This document shows positions 27,482-36,965 of a stretch of DNA of 64,000 bases, one piece after another (the stretch's first letter is position 1; each line of letters starts with the position of its first letter). A program made the position numbers and the translations under genes. The notes beneath the pieces are model-generated. The model worked only from the letters and a program-made list of their open reading frames with translations, was not told the origin of the DNA and did not search any database. The stretch spans positions 1 to 64,000 of the forward strand of contig CALDYU010000010.1 in the NCBI GenBank assembly GCA_937944485.1. The letters run 5' to 3'. The stretch comes from an uncultured Flavobacteriaceae bacterium (GTDB lineage Bacteria; Bacteroidota; Bacteroidia; Flavobacteriales; Flavobacteriaceae).

Positions 27482-28945
27482 CTAATAACCTGGGTTTTGA
27501 ATTTCAACACCATTGGAGGCATTTATAGATTGAACAGGTATAGGTGAAATATATTTATTTATGTCAGTTGCCGTTGGTTTTACTGAACTTATATCAAAAC
27601 CATCAACAAAACTGTAGCGCACTAAGTCGAACCAATCCTCTCCAATCTCACCGCCAAGTTCAATAAGTTTTTCTATTCTAACCGCTTCTAAAAATTGAGT
27701 TAACGAAATCGTGGCCGGATAAGTTTCAAAACCATCTGCACCTGTTGTAATTGCACCTGCTCTAATACGAACTGCGTTTAATGCGTTCAAAGCATCCGTA
27801 GTAACACTTCCATTAGCCCGAGCATGCGCTTCCGCGAAAATCAGATAGAGTTCTGCCATCCTCATATGGTAAATCAATTCATAAGTTTCCGTAAAATCCG
27901 AAACATACTTGCCATTATCAAATAAAAATGGGCCTTGAGGTATGGAAATCGAGGTTACTCTATCACCATCGTGAGAAATATTTTGTCCATTCAAATTCAG
28001 CGCTCCTGTAGTTGCAAAATCTACGTAACTCGGTGGCACGGATGCATAAAATCCCCAGAAGTTACCTATTCCAATAAATTCATTGTTGATATTATCACCT
28101 TGAGTCCCAAAAAGTAGCTCACTGTTACTGAAAAGAGCTTGTGAACTACCATCAAATATCTCGGAATAGGTAGGTGCCAAAGCAAAATCTCCATTCGGGT
28201 TATCCAAGACTTCTCTAGCAAGGGCAGCCGCGTTAGAATAATCACCTTGATAAAATAGTACTTTAGCCTTAAGTGCCCTGGCAAAAGTTTGATTGGCTAC
28301 TATTTTATTAGAAGTTACGGGAGCCATCATAATTGCGTCATCCAAATCCTGTATAATTTGAGCATATGTCTCCTCCACTGAATTACGAGGCTGTGCTTCA
28401 GGAGATCTTACAGGCTCTGTTCTAATGTTAATACCAAACTCAGACTCTAAATCGTAAAACTGTCCCCACTGTCGGAGCAAATAGAAATGGGCTAATGCCC
28501 GTAGCGCTTTTGCCTCTCCTATGATTTCATCTCGCCGACCGGGGTTTTCAAAATCCGCTTCTGATAGATTTGAGATTCCAAAAAGCACCCAATTGGTTCT
28601 ATTAATCAAATCATACATTCTAGTATAAGCACCTAAGTTTATGCGTCCATCAACAATTGGATCATTTGCTACAAAAGAAATGGCCTCGTTATCGTTACCA
28701 GGAGTTATTGCCTGTCCACTGAAAAGCGAAGGTATAATAAAGAGCTCCGGTGTTCCTCTATCAAAGCTTGATTGCCTAAAGGTGGCATAAGCACCTATTA
28801 ATGCCAGTTCTGCTGTATTAGGATCAGATATTCCTTCTTCAGCATCTAATGCAAATAATGGTTCAACATCTTCTATCTTTTCACAACTCACATAAGTGAA
28901 GAAGGTAATTGTGATTAGTCCTAAAATTTTTAAATATGTTTTCAT
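27482..28945 (-). CDS. SusD/RagB-family outer-membrane lipoprotein
   Basis: The 487-aa protein forms the lid and substrate-binding subunit over the SusC transporter. A lipoprotein signal peptide ends at the lipobox TYVSC (Cys21). SusD-like TPR helices run through the protein, with blocks such as EAKALRALAHFYLLRQWG and RMAELYLIFAEAHARANG. The usual C-terminal stretch is ALNAVRIRAGA followed by AVRIEKLIELGGEIGEDWFDLVR. It starts 25 bp after SusC, the standard susC-susD order. The ligand is unknown; no glycoside hydrolase or polysaccharide lyase is nearby, so a glycan substrate is not implied. Confidence 0.93.
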   Translation of the reverse strand: MKTYLKILGLITITFFTYVSCEKIEDVEPLFALDAEEGISDPNTAELALIGAYATFRQSSFDRGTPELFIIPSLFSGQAITPGNDNEAISFVANDPIVDGRINLGAYTRMYDLINRTNWVLFGISNLSEADFENPGRRDEIIGEAKALRALAHFYLLRQWGQFYDLESEFGINIRTEPVRSPEAQPRNSVEETYAQIIQDLDDAIMMAPVTSNKIVANQTFARALKAKVLFYQGDYSNAAALAREVLDNPNGDFALAPTYSEIFDGSSQALFSNSELLFGTQGDNINNEFIGIGNFWGFYASVPPSYVDFATTGALNLNGQNISHDGDRVTSISIPQGPFLFDNGKYVSDFTETYELIYHMRMAELYLIFAEAHARANGSVTTDALNALNAVRIRAGAITTGADGFETYPATISLTQFLEAVRIEKLIELGGEIGEDWFDLVRYSFVDGFDISSVKPTATDINKYISPIPVQSINASNGVEIQNPGY

Positions 28946-28970
28946 TCTCTTCTATTCTTTGAATTGTTAA

Positions 28971-31900
28971 TTAGAAACTTACATTTAATCCGATGGTAAA
29001 TGTTCTTGTCTGTGGATATGCAAGAGAATCTTCATCATTTAGCAAGTCGACACTGCTACCACCTCTTTGGGGGCCAACACTTTCAGGATCAATTCCCGGA
29101 TAATCGGTAATTGTAAAGATGTTATTACCACTTACGCTTAGACGTGCTGCAGAAACACCTAATTTCTTCATGACAGATTCGGGAAAGCTATACCCAATGG
29201 AAGCCGATCTCAATCGAATATAGGAGGCGTCAAATACAGATCTTGAACTTTGGGAGTGTGAAAATGAACCAAATCTTGCATATCTCGCATCTGTATTGTT
29301 TGGTGTCCAAGTGTCGTTTACCAAGTCCGTATAATTTGTAGCAAATCCATCTATTCCAAAAAGGCCATCAATACGACTCCAGTATCGCTCAACTCCTTCA
29401 ACCATCTGCAAGTTGAAAGAAAAATCTAAGTTCTTATAGGTAACGGTGTTGTTCCAACCAGCAAAATAGTCAGGATTAATATCCCCCACACCTATTTGAT
29501 CTTCTGCATTAGTAATTTGACCATCGCCATTGACATCCTTATAGATATAATCACCTGGTTGTCGAAGAGCAAAATGATAAGTTCCATCTGGTGATCCGGC
29601 ATTAAGCGCATCTATTTCCTCCTGAGTTTGTGCAATTCCAATTACATCGAAAACAAAATTAGTACCGATGGGAGAACCCTCTCTGATTCCTCGGCTTCCA
29701 AACGAATTAACCTGCGATCCATTTAAACTATTGACATTATTGTCAACAAAGGTTATATTAAAGGAAGAGTTCCATCTAAAATTGTCAGTGCGTAAAATAT
29801 CTCCGCTCAAAGTGAATTCAAACCCCGAATTGGAAACATCAGCAATATTTGAGTTGAAACGAAGTTCCCCTGTCTGCGATGGAGCTGGTGTCAATAAAAT
29901 AATACCTGAAGTGTTCTTTTCAAAATAAACCGCTTCAGCGTTAACCCTATTATTGAATAATCCGAACTCAAGACCAATATCTAATTGATCCGTTTCTTCC
30001 CAGCGAATATTTTCATTGACTACACCATCAACCACAATACCGTTTTGTCCATTATAAAATGAATCATTATTATCCAAAGTACCATAAAGAGCTCTATATG
30101 TGAAGTCAGGCAAATTATCCGATCCTGTCCGGCCGAGGCTTGCTCTTAATTTTAGTTGACTGATAAACTTACTGTCCTTCAAAAATTTCTCATTATGAAC
30201 GTTCCAAGCAATTGCTCCTGATGGAAAAAAACCGTATCGATTTCCTGGTCCAAATTTTGTTGAACCATCCTGGCGAGCGGTGAAGGTCAATAAATATCTA
30301 TCATCAAACCCGTAGTTGATCCGTCCAAAAATTGAATTCAAAACACTCTGGGTAGCATCACTTCGGAACCTAAAAACGTTAGTGGCATTTCCAGAGTTAA
30401 TTAAATCAGAATTATCAGGGAAACTAGCAAAAGCTTGTTCATCCAAATCCAGTCGGTTCTTGTTATACGAAACACCTACAACCGCATTAATATTATGCTT
30501 ATCACTAAATACTTTGTTATAATTCAAGGTGCTTTCCCATGCTGTGGTATAACCTGAATTGTTTTGTCGAACCAGCTCGGCTCTGTCTGGAATACCCTGA
30601 AAAAAGTTATTTAATCTAGTTGTCGAGCTGAAGGAAGGAGAAAAATTCGACGACCTATCATAAGTTATACCAGCGCTGAATTGCGACCTTAATTTTAACC
30701 CATCAACAATTTCATATTCTCCAAAAATAGATCCTAAAAAATTTTGGGAGACGGCTTTATTCATGTCTTTACCGTAGCCTTCAACGGGATTTAAAACATT
30801 AATCCGACCAAAAAATATATTACTAGAGGTAAATGACCCATCTTCATTGAGTAAACCTAAATCTGGTCTAAAATTTCCCCGCCCCAAGCCACTTATACCA
30901 GAAGTCTTGTTAACGGCATAGTTGTAGAGAATCGAAGAGCCTACTTTAAATTTTTTAGAAGTATTAGTTTCTACATTACCAGAAAAACTATACCTCTGGA
31001 ATTTATTCCCCAAAAGAACTCCTTCCTGATCGTTAACAGTCGCAGAAATTAAATAATTGGTACTTTCCGAACCACCAGTATAACTCAAGTTATAATTACT
31101 CCATAACGCATTGTTATTTGTAAGTAAATCTTGCCAATCCGTATCTGCACTTCTAAAAAAACTATCTGGATCATTGACAATAGCTGACTCATTTGGAAGT
31201 ATTATCGGTATAAGTCCAGCTGGGCCTGCGAAATTATCTATAGCTATCTGTGCTTGCTCAGAAGCGAAAGCCCTGTATTGAGATGCATTTAAAAAATTTA
31301 GTTCATTAATGGGGTTTTGAATTGTTGAGTTGATAGAGAAACTTAATTTTGGTTCTTGAAACCTCCTTCCTTTTTTGGTGGTGACTATTATTACTCCATT
31401 TGCAGCTCTTGAACCGTATATGGCTGCAGCTGATGCATCTTTTAGTACATCAATTCGTTCGACATCATCTGGATTAATTGACAACAATGGGTTTTCTCTA
31501 TTACCCAAAACCCCAAGACCCAAACCATCAAAATTTGGATTTACTACAATAGGTACCCCATCAATAACGTATAGCGGTTGGTTATCACCCCGTATTTGAC
31601 TAAGTCCTCTAATATTGACAGTCGCTCCACTTCCAGGCGCACCTCCGTTTCCAGAAACAAAGACACCAGAAATTTGACCAACCAAAGCCTGATCGATTGT
31701 TTGAGTCCTAATTTGCTTTATCTCTTTTGCTTTTACCGAACCAACTGTACCCGTAAGATCCTTCTTAACAGTACTACCATAACCAACAACAAGTACTTCA
31801 TCCAAAATGTTCGCCTCTTCCAGCAATGTAATGGTATAATATTCTTGCTTACTTGAGATTTGTTCATAGTAAAACCCATACCCTAATGTTGATACGGCCA

Positions 31901-32477
31901 AAAAATGATTCAAAGTTGCAACAATAGTAAATTTACCGTCGAAATCGGCGGATGTACCCCTAACAATGTAGTCTGTAGAGGGGTTGACTCCCGCTATAGG
32001 TTCCGTGCTTGAAATAAAAACTGTTGCCCCCGGAATTGGCACCCCATTCTTGTCTGTTACAATTCCCTGAACAGTAAATGTTTCTTGCAGCGGAACACCC
32101 AAAGTCGGGTGCATCTTTTGCTTTACGATTACGGTATTGCCAGTAAACTCAAAAGTGCAGAATATCGGCGATAGACCTTTTTGCAATAAGGTCCCGGCTT
32201 TTACGATTCCTTCCTTCAATTCCATAAGCGGAGCGTCATTTATCAGCTCAGAGTTATAAACAAATTCATAACCTGTCTGTTGGCTGATTAGTTCAAAAAC
32301 CTGTTCCAAAGAAACAGTTCTATCCTCGTCTATAATGATATTTGCATTCTGGGCAAGCCCAACCTTTGGGCCGAGACCAAATACAGAAGTCATAAATAAG
32401 AAAACGAAAGTTCGCATGATCAATTTTAGTAATCTTTGTTTGCAGAAAACAAAGATTTTTTTGCATTCAATTATCAT
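28971..32477 (-). CDS. SusC/RagA-family TonB-dependent transporter with STN signalling domain
   Basis: The 1168-aa outer-membrane receptor imports bulky nutrients with SusD. The long signal region (MIIECKKIFVFCKQRLLKL then MRTFVFLF) is typical for STN-bearing flavobacterial SusC proteins, so I keep the 32477 start. After it come an STN domain (about 48-105; VSLEQVFELISQQTGYEFVY), a CarboxypepD_reg-like domain (130-220), the plug with LDEVLVVGYGS and YVIDGVPIV, and a 22-strand beta barrel ending FTIGLNVSF. The STN domain is the part that contacts a FecR-type anti-sigma factor, and FecR is encoded directly upstream. Confidence 0.94.
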   Translation of the reverse strand: MIIECKKIFVFCKQRLLKLIMRTFVFLFMTSVFGLGPKVGLAQNANIIIDEDRTVSLEQVFELISQQTGYEFVYNSELINDAPLMELKEGIVKAGTLLQKGLSPIFCTFEFTGNTVIVKQKMHPTLGVPLQETFTVQGIVTDKNGVPIPGATVFISSTEPIAGVNPSTDYIVRGTSADFDGKFTIVATLNHFLAVSTLGYGFYYEQISSKQEYYTITLLEEANILDEVLVVGYGSTVKKDLTGTVGSVKAKEIKQIRTQTIDQALVGQISGVFVSGNGGAPGSGATVNIRGLSQIRGDNQPLYVIDGVPIVVNPNFDGLGLGVLGNRENPLLSINPDDVERIDVLKDASAAAIYGSRAANGVIIVTTKKGRRFQEPKLSFSINSTIQNPINELNFLNASQYRAFASEQAQIAIDNFAGPAGLIPIILPNESAIVNDPDSFFRSADTDWQDLLTNNNALWSNYNLSYTGGSESTNYLISATVNDQEGVLLGNKFQRYSFSGNVETNTSKKFKVGSSILYNYAVNKTSGISGLGRGNFRPDLGLLNEDGSFTSSNIFFGRINVLNPVEGYGKDMNKAVSQNFLGSIFGEYEIVDGLKLRSQFSAGITYDRSSNFSPSFSSTTRLNNFFQGIPDRAELVRQNNSGYTTAWESTLNYNKVFSDKHNINAVVGVSYNKNRLDLDEQAFASFPDNSDLINSGNATNVFRFRSDATQSVLNSIFGRINYGFDDRYLLTFTARQDGSTKFGPGNRYGFFPSGAIAWNVHNEKFLKDSKFISQLKLRASLGRTGSDNLPDFTYRALYGTLDNNDSFYNGQNGIVVDGVVNENIRWEETDQLDIGLEFGLFNNRVNAEAVYFEKNTSGIILLTPAPSQTGELRFNSNIADVSNSGFEFTLSGDILRTDNFRWNSSFNITFVDNNVNSLNGSQVNSFGSRGIREGSPIGTNFVFDVIGIAQTQEEIDALNAGSPDGTYHFALRQPGDYIYKDVNGDGQITNAEDQIGVGDINPDYFAGWNNTVTYKNLDFSFNLQMVEGVERYWSRIDGLFGIDGFATNYTDLVNDTWTPNNTDARYARFGSFSHSQSSRSVFDASYIRLRSASIGYSFPESVMKKLGVSAARLSVSGNNIFTITDYPGIDPESVGPQRGGSSVDLLNDEDSLAYPQTRTFTIGLNVSF

Positions 32478-32574
32478 ATATTTGCTTATGATTGGTTAAA
32501 CATTGGTTTAATTAATTCTAATCTTTACAAAGGGATTTAGCCTGCGCTGTGGAAGGTTAGGGCTTTATCCTTTT

Positions 32575-33741
32575 TTATTTTACAATTATTTTTCCTTTAC
32601 TTATTTCAAATTCTACCATTCTGGTTCTTTCTATTTTGTTTAAAAGATTGGTTATGTCTTCCGTTCTTCTGAGAACTCCAGAAAATCTCAAGTGCTCTTT
32701 ATTAGAATCACGAAATTCAATTTTAACATCATACCATCTGCCCAAAATCTCCATCATATCGTCGAGAGGTTTTTCATTGAACCTGAAATATCCATCCTTC
32801 CAGCCCGTAACGTGCGCCAGATTCACCTTCTTCAATTCTATATTATCCTCCTTGATGTTTACTAGGGATTGTATTCCAGGTATTAAGGTTTCATCAAAAA
32901 CGCCATTGCTCACCAATACTTTTCCTTCGACCAAAGTTGTAGAAATATTTTCACTTCCCTGATAGGCCGATATGTTAAACTCGGTTCCCAAAACTTCTAC
33001 ATTCTGAACTTGCGTACGCACTTTAAATGGGGTATTATTATTCTCAGTATGTGGTGTCACATCAAAATATGCCTCACCATAAACCAATTCAACCTCTCTT
33101 GTGGCATTGGGATTAAAACCTACAGGGAATTTTAGCTTAGATTCAGAATTTAACCATATTCTAGTTCCATCTGAAAGCTGTATGTAAAATTGCCCGCCAC
33201 GAGGTACAGTGAGGTAGTTATAGCTAATTTCAGTCTCATGTGGTGTCTCTGAATTATTGTACAACAAACTTTCACCATCGCTCTCAACACCTCTAGCACT
33301 AAATTGTGAGCCCTTTTCTAGAACAACTTGGTTTCCGTTTTCCAGGGTCAATACGGCCTTATCGGTTCCAGGAACAATAGCCGACTCCGATAAGGTATTA
33401 GACTTGTGGTTATCCCAAGAATTGTGATAAAGGAAGAAAAAAGCAAAGCCAAGGAGCACTAAAACTGCCGCTGCCGAGGCATACTTATAGAAAATTCGTG
33501 TACTTCGGTATCCCGATTTGAAGGACTTACCGTCCATTTGTACTCGAAGTATCAATTTGGTTTTTTCTATTTCAAAGTCCATTAAATTGAAGTCCAAAGC
33601 ATAGTTGAGATGTACATATCTTTTGAACAACTTCTCATTTTCAGGAGATTCCAAATAATCGCAAAGTTTATCCAGTTCTTGCTCTGTGATGGATTTTGAA
33701 ATGAACTTAATTATTAACTTCTCAATATTTTTATCAATCAT
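32575..33741 (-). CDS. FecR-family anti-sigma factor
   Basis: The product is 388 aa from the ATG at 33741. An N-terminal cytoplasmic sigma-binding part (ITEQELDKLCDYLES region) is followed by one membrane helix (YASAAAVLVLLGFAFFFLY). The periplasmic FecR domain (TVPRGGQFYIQLSDGTRIWL, then EVLGTEFNISAY) and a C-terminal DUF4974/STN-like domain (GYFRFNEKPLDDMMEILGRWY) complete it. The frame is open to 33834, but the first 31 residues lack family similarity. It senses SusC occupancy and controls the ECF sigma factor encoded divergently 110 bp away. Confidence 0.9.
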   Translation of the reverse strand: MIDKNIEKLIIKFISKSITEQELDKLCDYLESPENEKLFKRYVHLNYALDFNLMDFEIEKTKLILRVQMDGKSFKSGYRSTRIFYKYASAAAVLVLLGFAFFFLYHNSWDNHKSNTLSESAIVPGTDKAVLTLENGNQVVLEKGSQFSARGVESDGESLLYNNSETPHETEISYNYLTVPRGGQFYIQLSDGTRIWLNSESKLKFPVGFNPNATREVELVYGEAYFDVTPHTENNNTPFKVRTQVQNVEVLGTEFNISAYQGSENISTTLVEGKVLVSNGVFDETLIPGIQSLVNIKEDNIELKKVNLAHVTGWKDGYFRFNEKPLDDMMEILGRWYDVKIEFRDSNKEHLRFSGVLRRTEDITNLLNKIERTRMVEFEISKGKIIVK

Positions 33742-33851
33742 TATATCATCAATATTCTTATTTAAATAACGATCTAGAAAATAGAAACCCCATGTATCAT
33801 TAACTTTTTTTTTTAATATTGTTAATAAATCCAAAGTTAATTTTTGATTAA

Positions 33852-34430
33852 ATGAAAGACTTTAGCGACAATTCATATCTCATTAATAATCTGCGAAAGG
33901 GAAATAAGGATGCCTTTACCTTCTTGGTGGATTTATACCACCATCAACTTTGTGTGTATGCCAATAATTTAGTCAAAAGCAATATGGAAGCAAGTGATAT
34001 TGTACAAAATGTATTCGTATGCACGTGGGAAAAAAGAGAAAAGTTAAATCCCGATCATTCCATGAGAAATTTTCTTTACAAATCGGTATACAATGAGTTC
34101 ATTGATCAGTACAGAAAAAAACAGTCGGTAATGAAGATTGAAAAAAAATACATCGAATATCTCGATGCCTTGGTTGTCGACAAGGATAATGAAACTCGTG
34201 AACAACTAATAGCTTTGGTCAAACAGGGTATATTAAATCTCCCACCAAAATGCAAACAGGTATTCGAACTAAGCAAAACAGAAGGGCTTACCAATATTGA
34301 AATATCCGAACATCTCAACATATCGGTAAAAGCAGTCGAAGCTCAAATAACCAGAGGATTCCGGTTACTTCGCAAGAGTATTGCTAACAGAATAAAATTA
34401 ATATTGTTTTATTTATTTCGAACCGCTTAG
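33852..34430 (+). CDS. ECF-type RNA polymerase sigma factor (sigma-70 family)
   Basis: At 192 aa it has sigma region 2 (DAFTFLVDLYHHQLCVYANN then EASDIVQNVFVCTWEKRE) and region 4 with its helix-turn-helix (LPPKCKQVFELSKTEGLT then IEISEHLNISVKAVEAQI). This is the Bacteroidota ECF class that works with FecR and SusC. It is divergent from the fecR-susC-susD arm and co-oriented with the truncated FecR, TlpA and thioredoxin genes. In most such loci sigma and FecR genes are co-directional, so the layout is unusual. Confidence 0.92.
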   Translation: MKDFSDNSYLINNLRKGNKDAFTFLVDLYHHQLCVYANNLVKSNMEASDIVQNVFVCTWEKREKLNPDHSMRNFLYKSVYNEFIDQYRKKQSVMKIEKKYIEYLDALVVDKDNETREQLIALVKQGILNLPPKCKQVFELSKTEGLTNIEISEHLNISVKAVEAQITRGFRLLRKSIANRIKLILFYLFRTA

Positions 34431-35174
34431 CAATTCGGAATTTATGAAAATGTGCAATGCTTAAGATTAGTAAACCAAATAGGTAAGGTTTGCTCCACAT
34501 AATCTAGACTGAACATCCTGATATAACTGCTAAATCATAGTGTTTCAAATTTTCAAACAACAGAATGCACTTTTGTAGTCTATAATTCTGTATTCTATAA
34601 AATTGTTGCTACTTGCAAAAAATGGATAAAGTACACCGCCTGCAGCGGCTTAAAGTGAACCATCCTATCCGTTCTGGCTCCAACCGTTTTAAAAAGTACA
34701 TCACAGGTAGAGTTATCATAATAGTCCATAGCTTAACCGTTATAAAAAACTCTTGCCACGGTAACTATTTGGCCTCACCTAGTATACCGAACTTCTTCCT
34801 TACTTTGACAGTCAACCGATCTAATGAGTTACATTCTCTTTCCTGACACGATTTTCGAAGCTATAGATACGCTAGAAGAGATATGAACTAAAGAAATATA
34901 TAAAGGTGAAAATCACTGACTATCATCGATTTCAAACTAAATGTACGATACAATCCTTCATGTATACGCATGATACCCCCGAAAAACAGAAACCCGCTAG
35001 TATTGCCCAAATATTATTCAGTAAGTTCTAAAGGTCGGATAGCGCGTTGAAAATCCTTCATCCTTGTCTAAGAACCTAAAAAACAACATACTTCAAAAAA
35101 TACAATCATAAAAAGTAAGATTGAACTAGGGTTATTATAATTGGCTTCGTAATAATAATTAGATATTCTACAAA
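34431..35174. other. 744-bp gap, apparently decayed sequence
   Basis: No convincing gene. On the minus strand a 44-codon frame (34729-34595, MDYYDNSTC start) overlaps another open stretch (up to about 34795) in a different frame. Both look protein-like but match nothing I recognise, and neither continues past scattered stops. This may be a remnant of an insertion sequence or of the missing half of a FecR/SusCD cluster. Confidence 0.4.
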
Positions 35175-35627
35175 ATGAGGGAAAACAAAATTGAAAACTT
35201 AAAGGTTAAGCATATAATTAATTCCATATCTGCCAATGCCCAAGAACTTTCGTCAGAATGGGCAAAAGCTGAAGGTAATCAGAAGAATTTTATAGAATTA
35301 GATAAAGTAAATTATGCTGTAGCTTTCGATATTTCAAAATTTAATTCTGCAAGAACTAAGTTTTATTTTCTAAACCATATTACCGAAGATCAAGAAAAGC
35401 TTAAGAGATATAATCCCATTTCTCACTGGAGGAGATTGGCTGTGGTAGCAATAATTGTTTTATCAATTTTCTTACCTCTTATATTTAAAAAAAGTGACAT
35501 GTTGAGTACTAATTTCAAAGCCAAACAACAGATAATTTTTCCAGACTTAGACAAAGCAATACTTGCTGTACAAAATGGTAAAAACATTGCATTAAAAAAA
35601 GTAGAAAACTTATTAAAATCATCATGA
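35175..35627 (+). pseudogene. Truncated FecR-like anti-sigma gene
   Basis: The 150-aa product has a cytoplasmic N-terminus (about 1-85), a membrane helix (LAVVAIIVLSIFLPLIF) and then FPDLDKAILAVQNGKNIALK, after which it stops. That last segment corresponds to PGTDKAVLTLENGNQVVLEK in the intact FecR at 32575-33741, directly after its membrane helix. The whole periplasmic FecR domain and the C-terminal domain are missing (family length is about 330-400 aa). It could still bind a sigma factor through its N-terminus, but it cannot sense a receptor. Confidence 0.65.
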
Positions 35628-35745
35628 TAGCGATAGAAAAAGTTTTACTTATACAAGTTTTTTCAAAATCTAATAAAGTAAGATTTAATTATCTAATCAG
35701 GTCTTGAATCACTTATGTGCGAGACTTCATACAAATCAATTAAAT

Positions 35746-36954
35746 ATGAAAATGTTAAAATTAATATGTGTACTCATTGCAATCACAAGTATTTACAGTT
35801 GCGAAAAGCAATTAGAGCCAGGCACATACCGTATAAATGGCAGAGTAAATGACCTTAATGAACAAGGAGAAATATATTTGATGAAATTTCCTGTTATTGA
35901 TACAATTAAAGTCACTAACGGAGAATTTCAACTTGAGAAGAAAATATTAGAACCCGTTCAGGTCGTTTATTTAAGCAAAGAGGCCAACGGAAATATGAAT
36001 CCAAAAACAGGAGTACTTCTTTATTTAGAGCCTTCTGTTATGGAACTTAGCTTAGACTATACCAATTTTTCCAATTCCAGATTAACAGGGTCAAGGACCC
36101 AAGAAAATCAGTACAAACTAGATGAAATCAAGGACAAAATTGCTGAAGATTTTATAACGGAAAGAGAGAGGTTTTTTGCTGTTGGTAAAGAATATGACAG
36201 CGTTGTTAAAGCTGGCGACAGTAAAGATAAGTTAGAAAAAATTAAGTATAAATATAATGATGCTCGTGAAGGATTAGCGCCAATGTGGCAAAAGCAAAAG
36301 GCAGCTACACTTGATTTCATTAAGAAAAACCCAAAAACATATCTTGGCGTGGAACTTTTAGGCTCTCTTCTAAGTGACATGACCTATGATGAAGCAAAGA
36401 CTATTGTTAGTCAATTTAATCCTGAGTATTTAAAAACTGAGTCTGGTGCTAGATTGCTTAAAGAAATGGAAAATATGAAAAAAGGAATACCAGGTGCCAT
36501 TGCGGGTAATTTTGATACTATCGACATCAATGGAAAACCCATAAAACTATCTGATTTCAGAGGAAAGTATTTACTTATAGATTTTTGGGCTAGTTGGTGT
36601 GTTCCGTGTAGAAAAGGCAACCCGCATCTTATTGAGCTTTATAAAAAATACAACTCAAAAGGGTTTGAAATAGTCGGTGTTTCAGATGATGACCGCGATC
36701 ACGATGCTTGGCGAAAAGCCGTAGAAAAAGACCAGATAGGAATTTGGCATCATGTATTGAGAGGACTTAAAATTAAAGATGGAAGAATTGATTTCAACGA
36801 CAAGTCTACTGATATCAGTGATGGTTACAACATAGAATCTTTACCAACCAAAATACTCATGAATCCTGATGGAGTTATTATTGGTAGATACGGCTCAGGA
36901 AGAGGAACCGATACTGATTTAGACATGGATTTAGCTAATTTATTTGAAAAATAG
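35746..36954 (+). CDS. TlpA-family thiol-disulfide oxidoreductase lipoprotein (DUF4369 + thioredoxin)
   Basis: The product is 402 aa from the ATG at 35746, chosen because the lipoprotein signal starts there (MKMLKLICVLIAITSIYSC). A DUF4369 domain follows (about 25-125; YRINGRVNDLNEQGEIYLMK), then a charged helical linker. The C-terminal TlpA/AhpC-like thioredoxin domain (265-400) has the active site LIDFWASWCVPCRKGNPHL and the cis-Pro loop IESLPTKILMNPDG. It is probably anchored in the periplasm or on the outer membrane and reduced by a DsbD-type protein. It precedes the thioredoxin-like gene by 11 bp, so the two are one transcript. Confidence 0.9.
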   Translation: MKMLKLICVLIAITSIYSCEKQLEPGTYRINGRVNDLNEQGEIYLMKFPVIDTIKVTNGEFQLEKKILEPVQVVYLSKEANGNMNPKTGVLLYLEPSVMELSLDYTNFSNSRLTGSRTQENQYKLDEIKDKIAEDFITERERFFAVGKEYDSVVKAGDSKDKLEKIKYKYNDAREGLAPMWQKQKAATLDFIKKNPKTYLGVELLGSLLSDMTYDEAKTIVSQFNPEYLKTESGARLLKEMENMKKGIPGAIAGNFDTIDINGKPIKLSDFRGKYLLIDFWASWCVPCRKGNPHLIELYKKYNSKGFEIVGVSDDDRDHDAWRKAVEKDQIGIWHHVLRGLKIKDGRIDFNDKSTDISDGYNIESLPTKILMNPDGVIIGRYGSGRGTDTDLDMDLANLFEK

Positions 36955-36965
36955 AGTTTACCATT

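Noticed and set aside
27338-27547. Plus-strand open frame of 69 codons
   Set aside because: It overlaps the 3' end of susD in antisense and its translation has no protein-like pattern.
31375-31856. Open frames opposite susC
   Set aside because: They are shadows of the highly conserved plug region of the SusC gene.
27482-32477. Polysaccharide-utilisation locus
   Set aside because: SusC and SusD are present, but no glycoside hydrolase, lyase, sulfatase or sugar-responsive regulator is nearby. The neighbours are thiol-redox proteins.
34613-34846. Plus-strand open frame of 77 codons
   Set aside because: Composition is not protein-like, and the opposite strand in the same interval reads better. 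I treat the stretch as decayed sequence.
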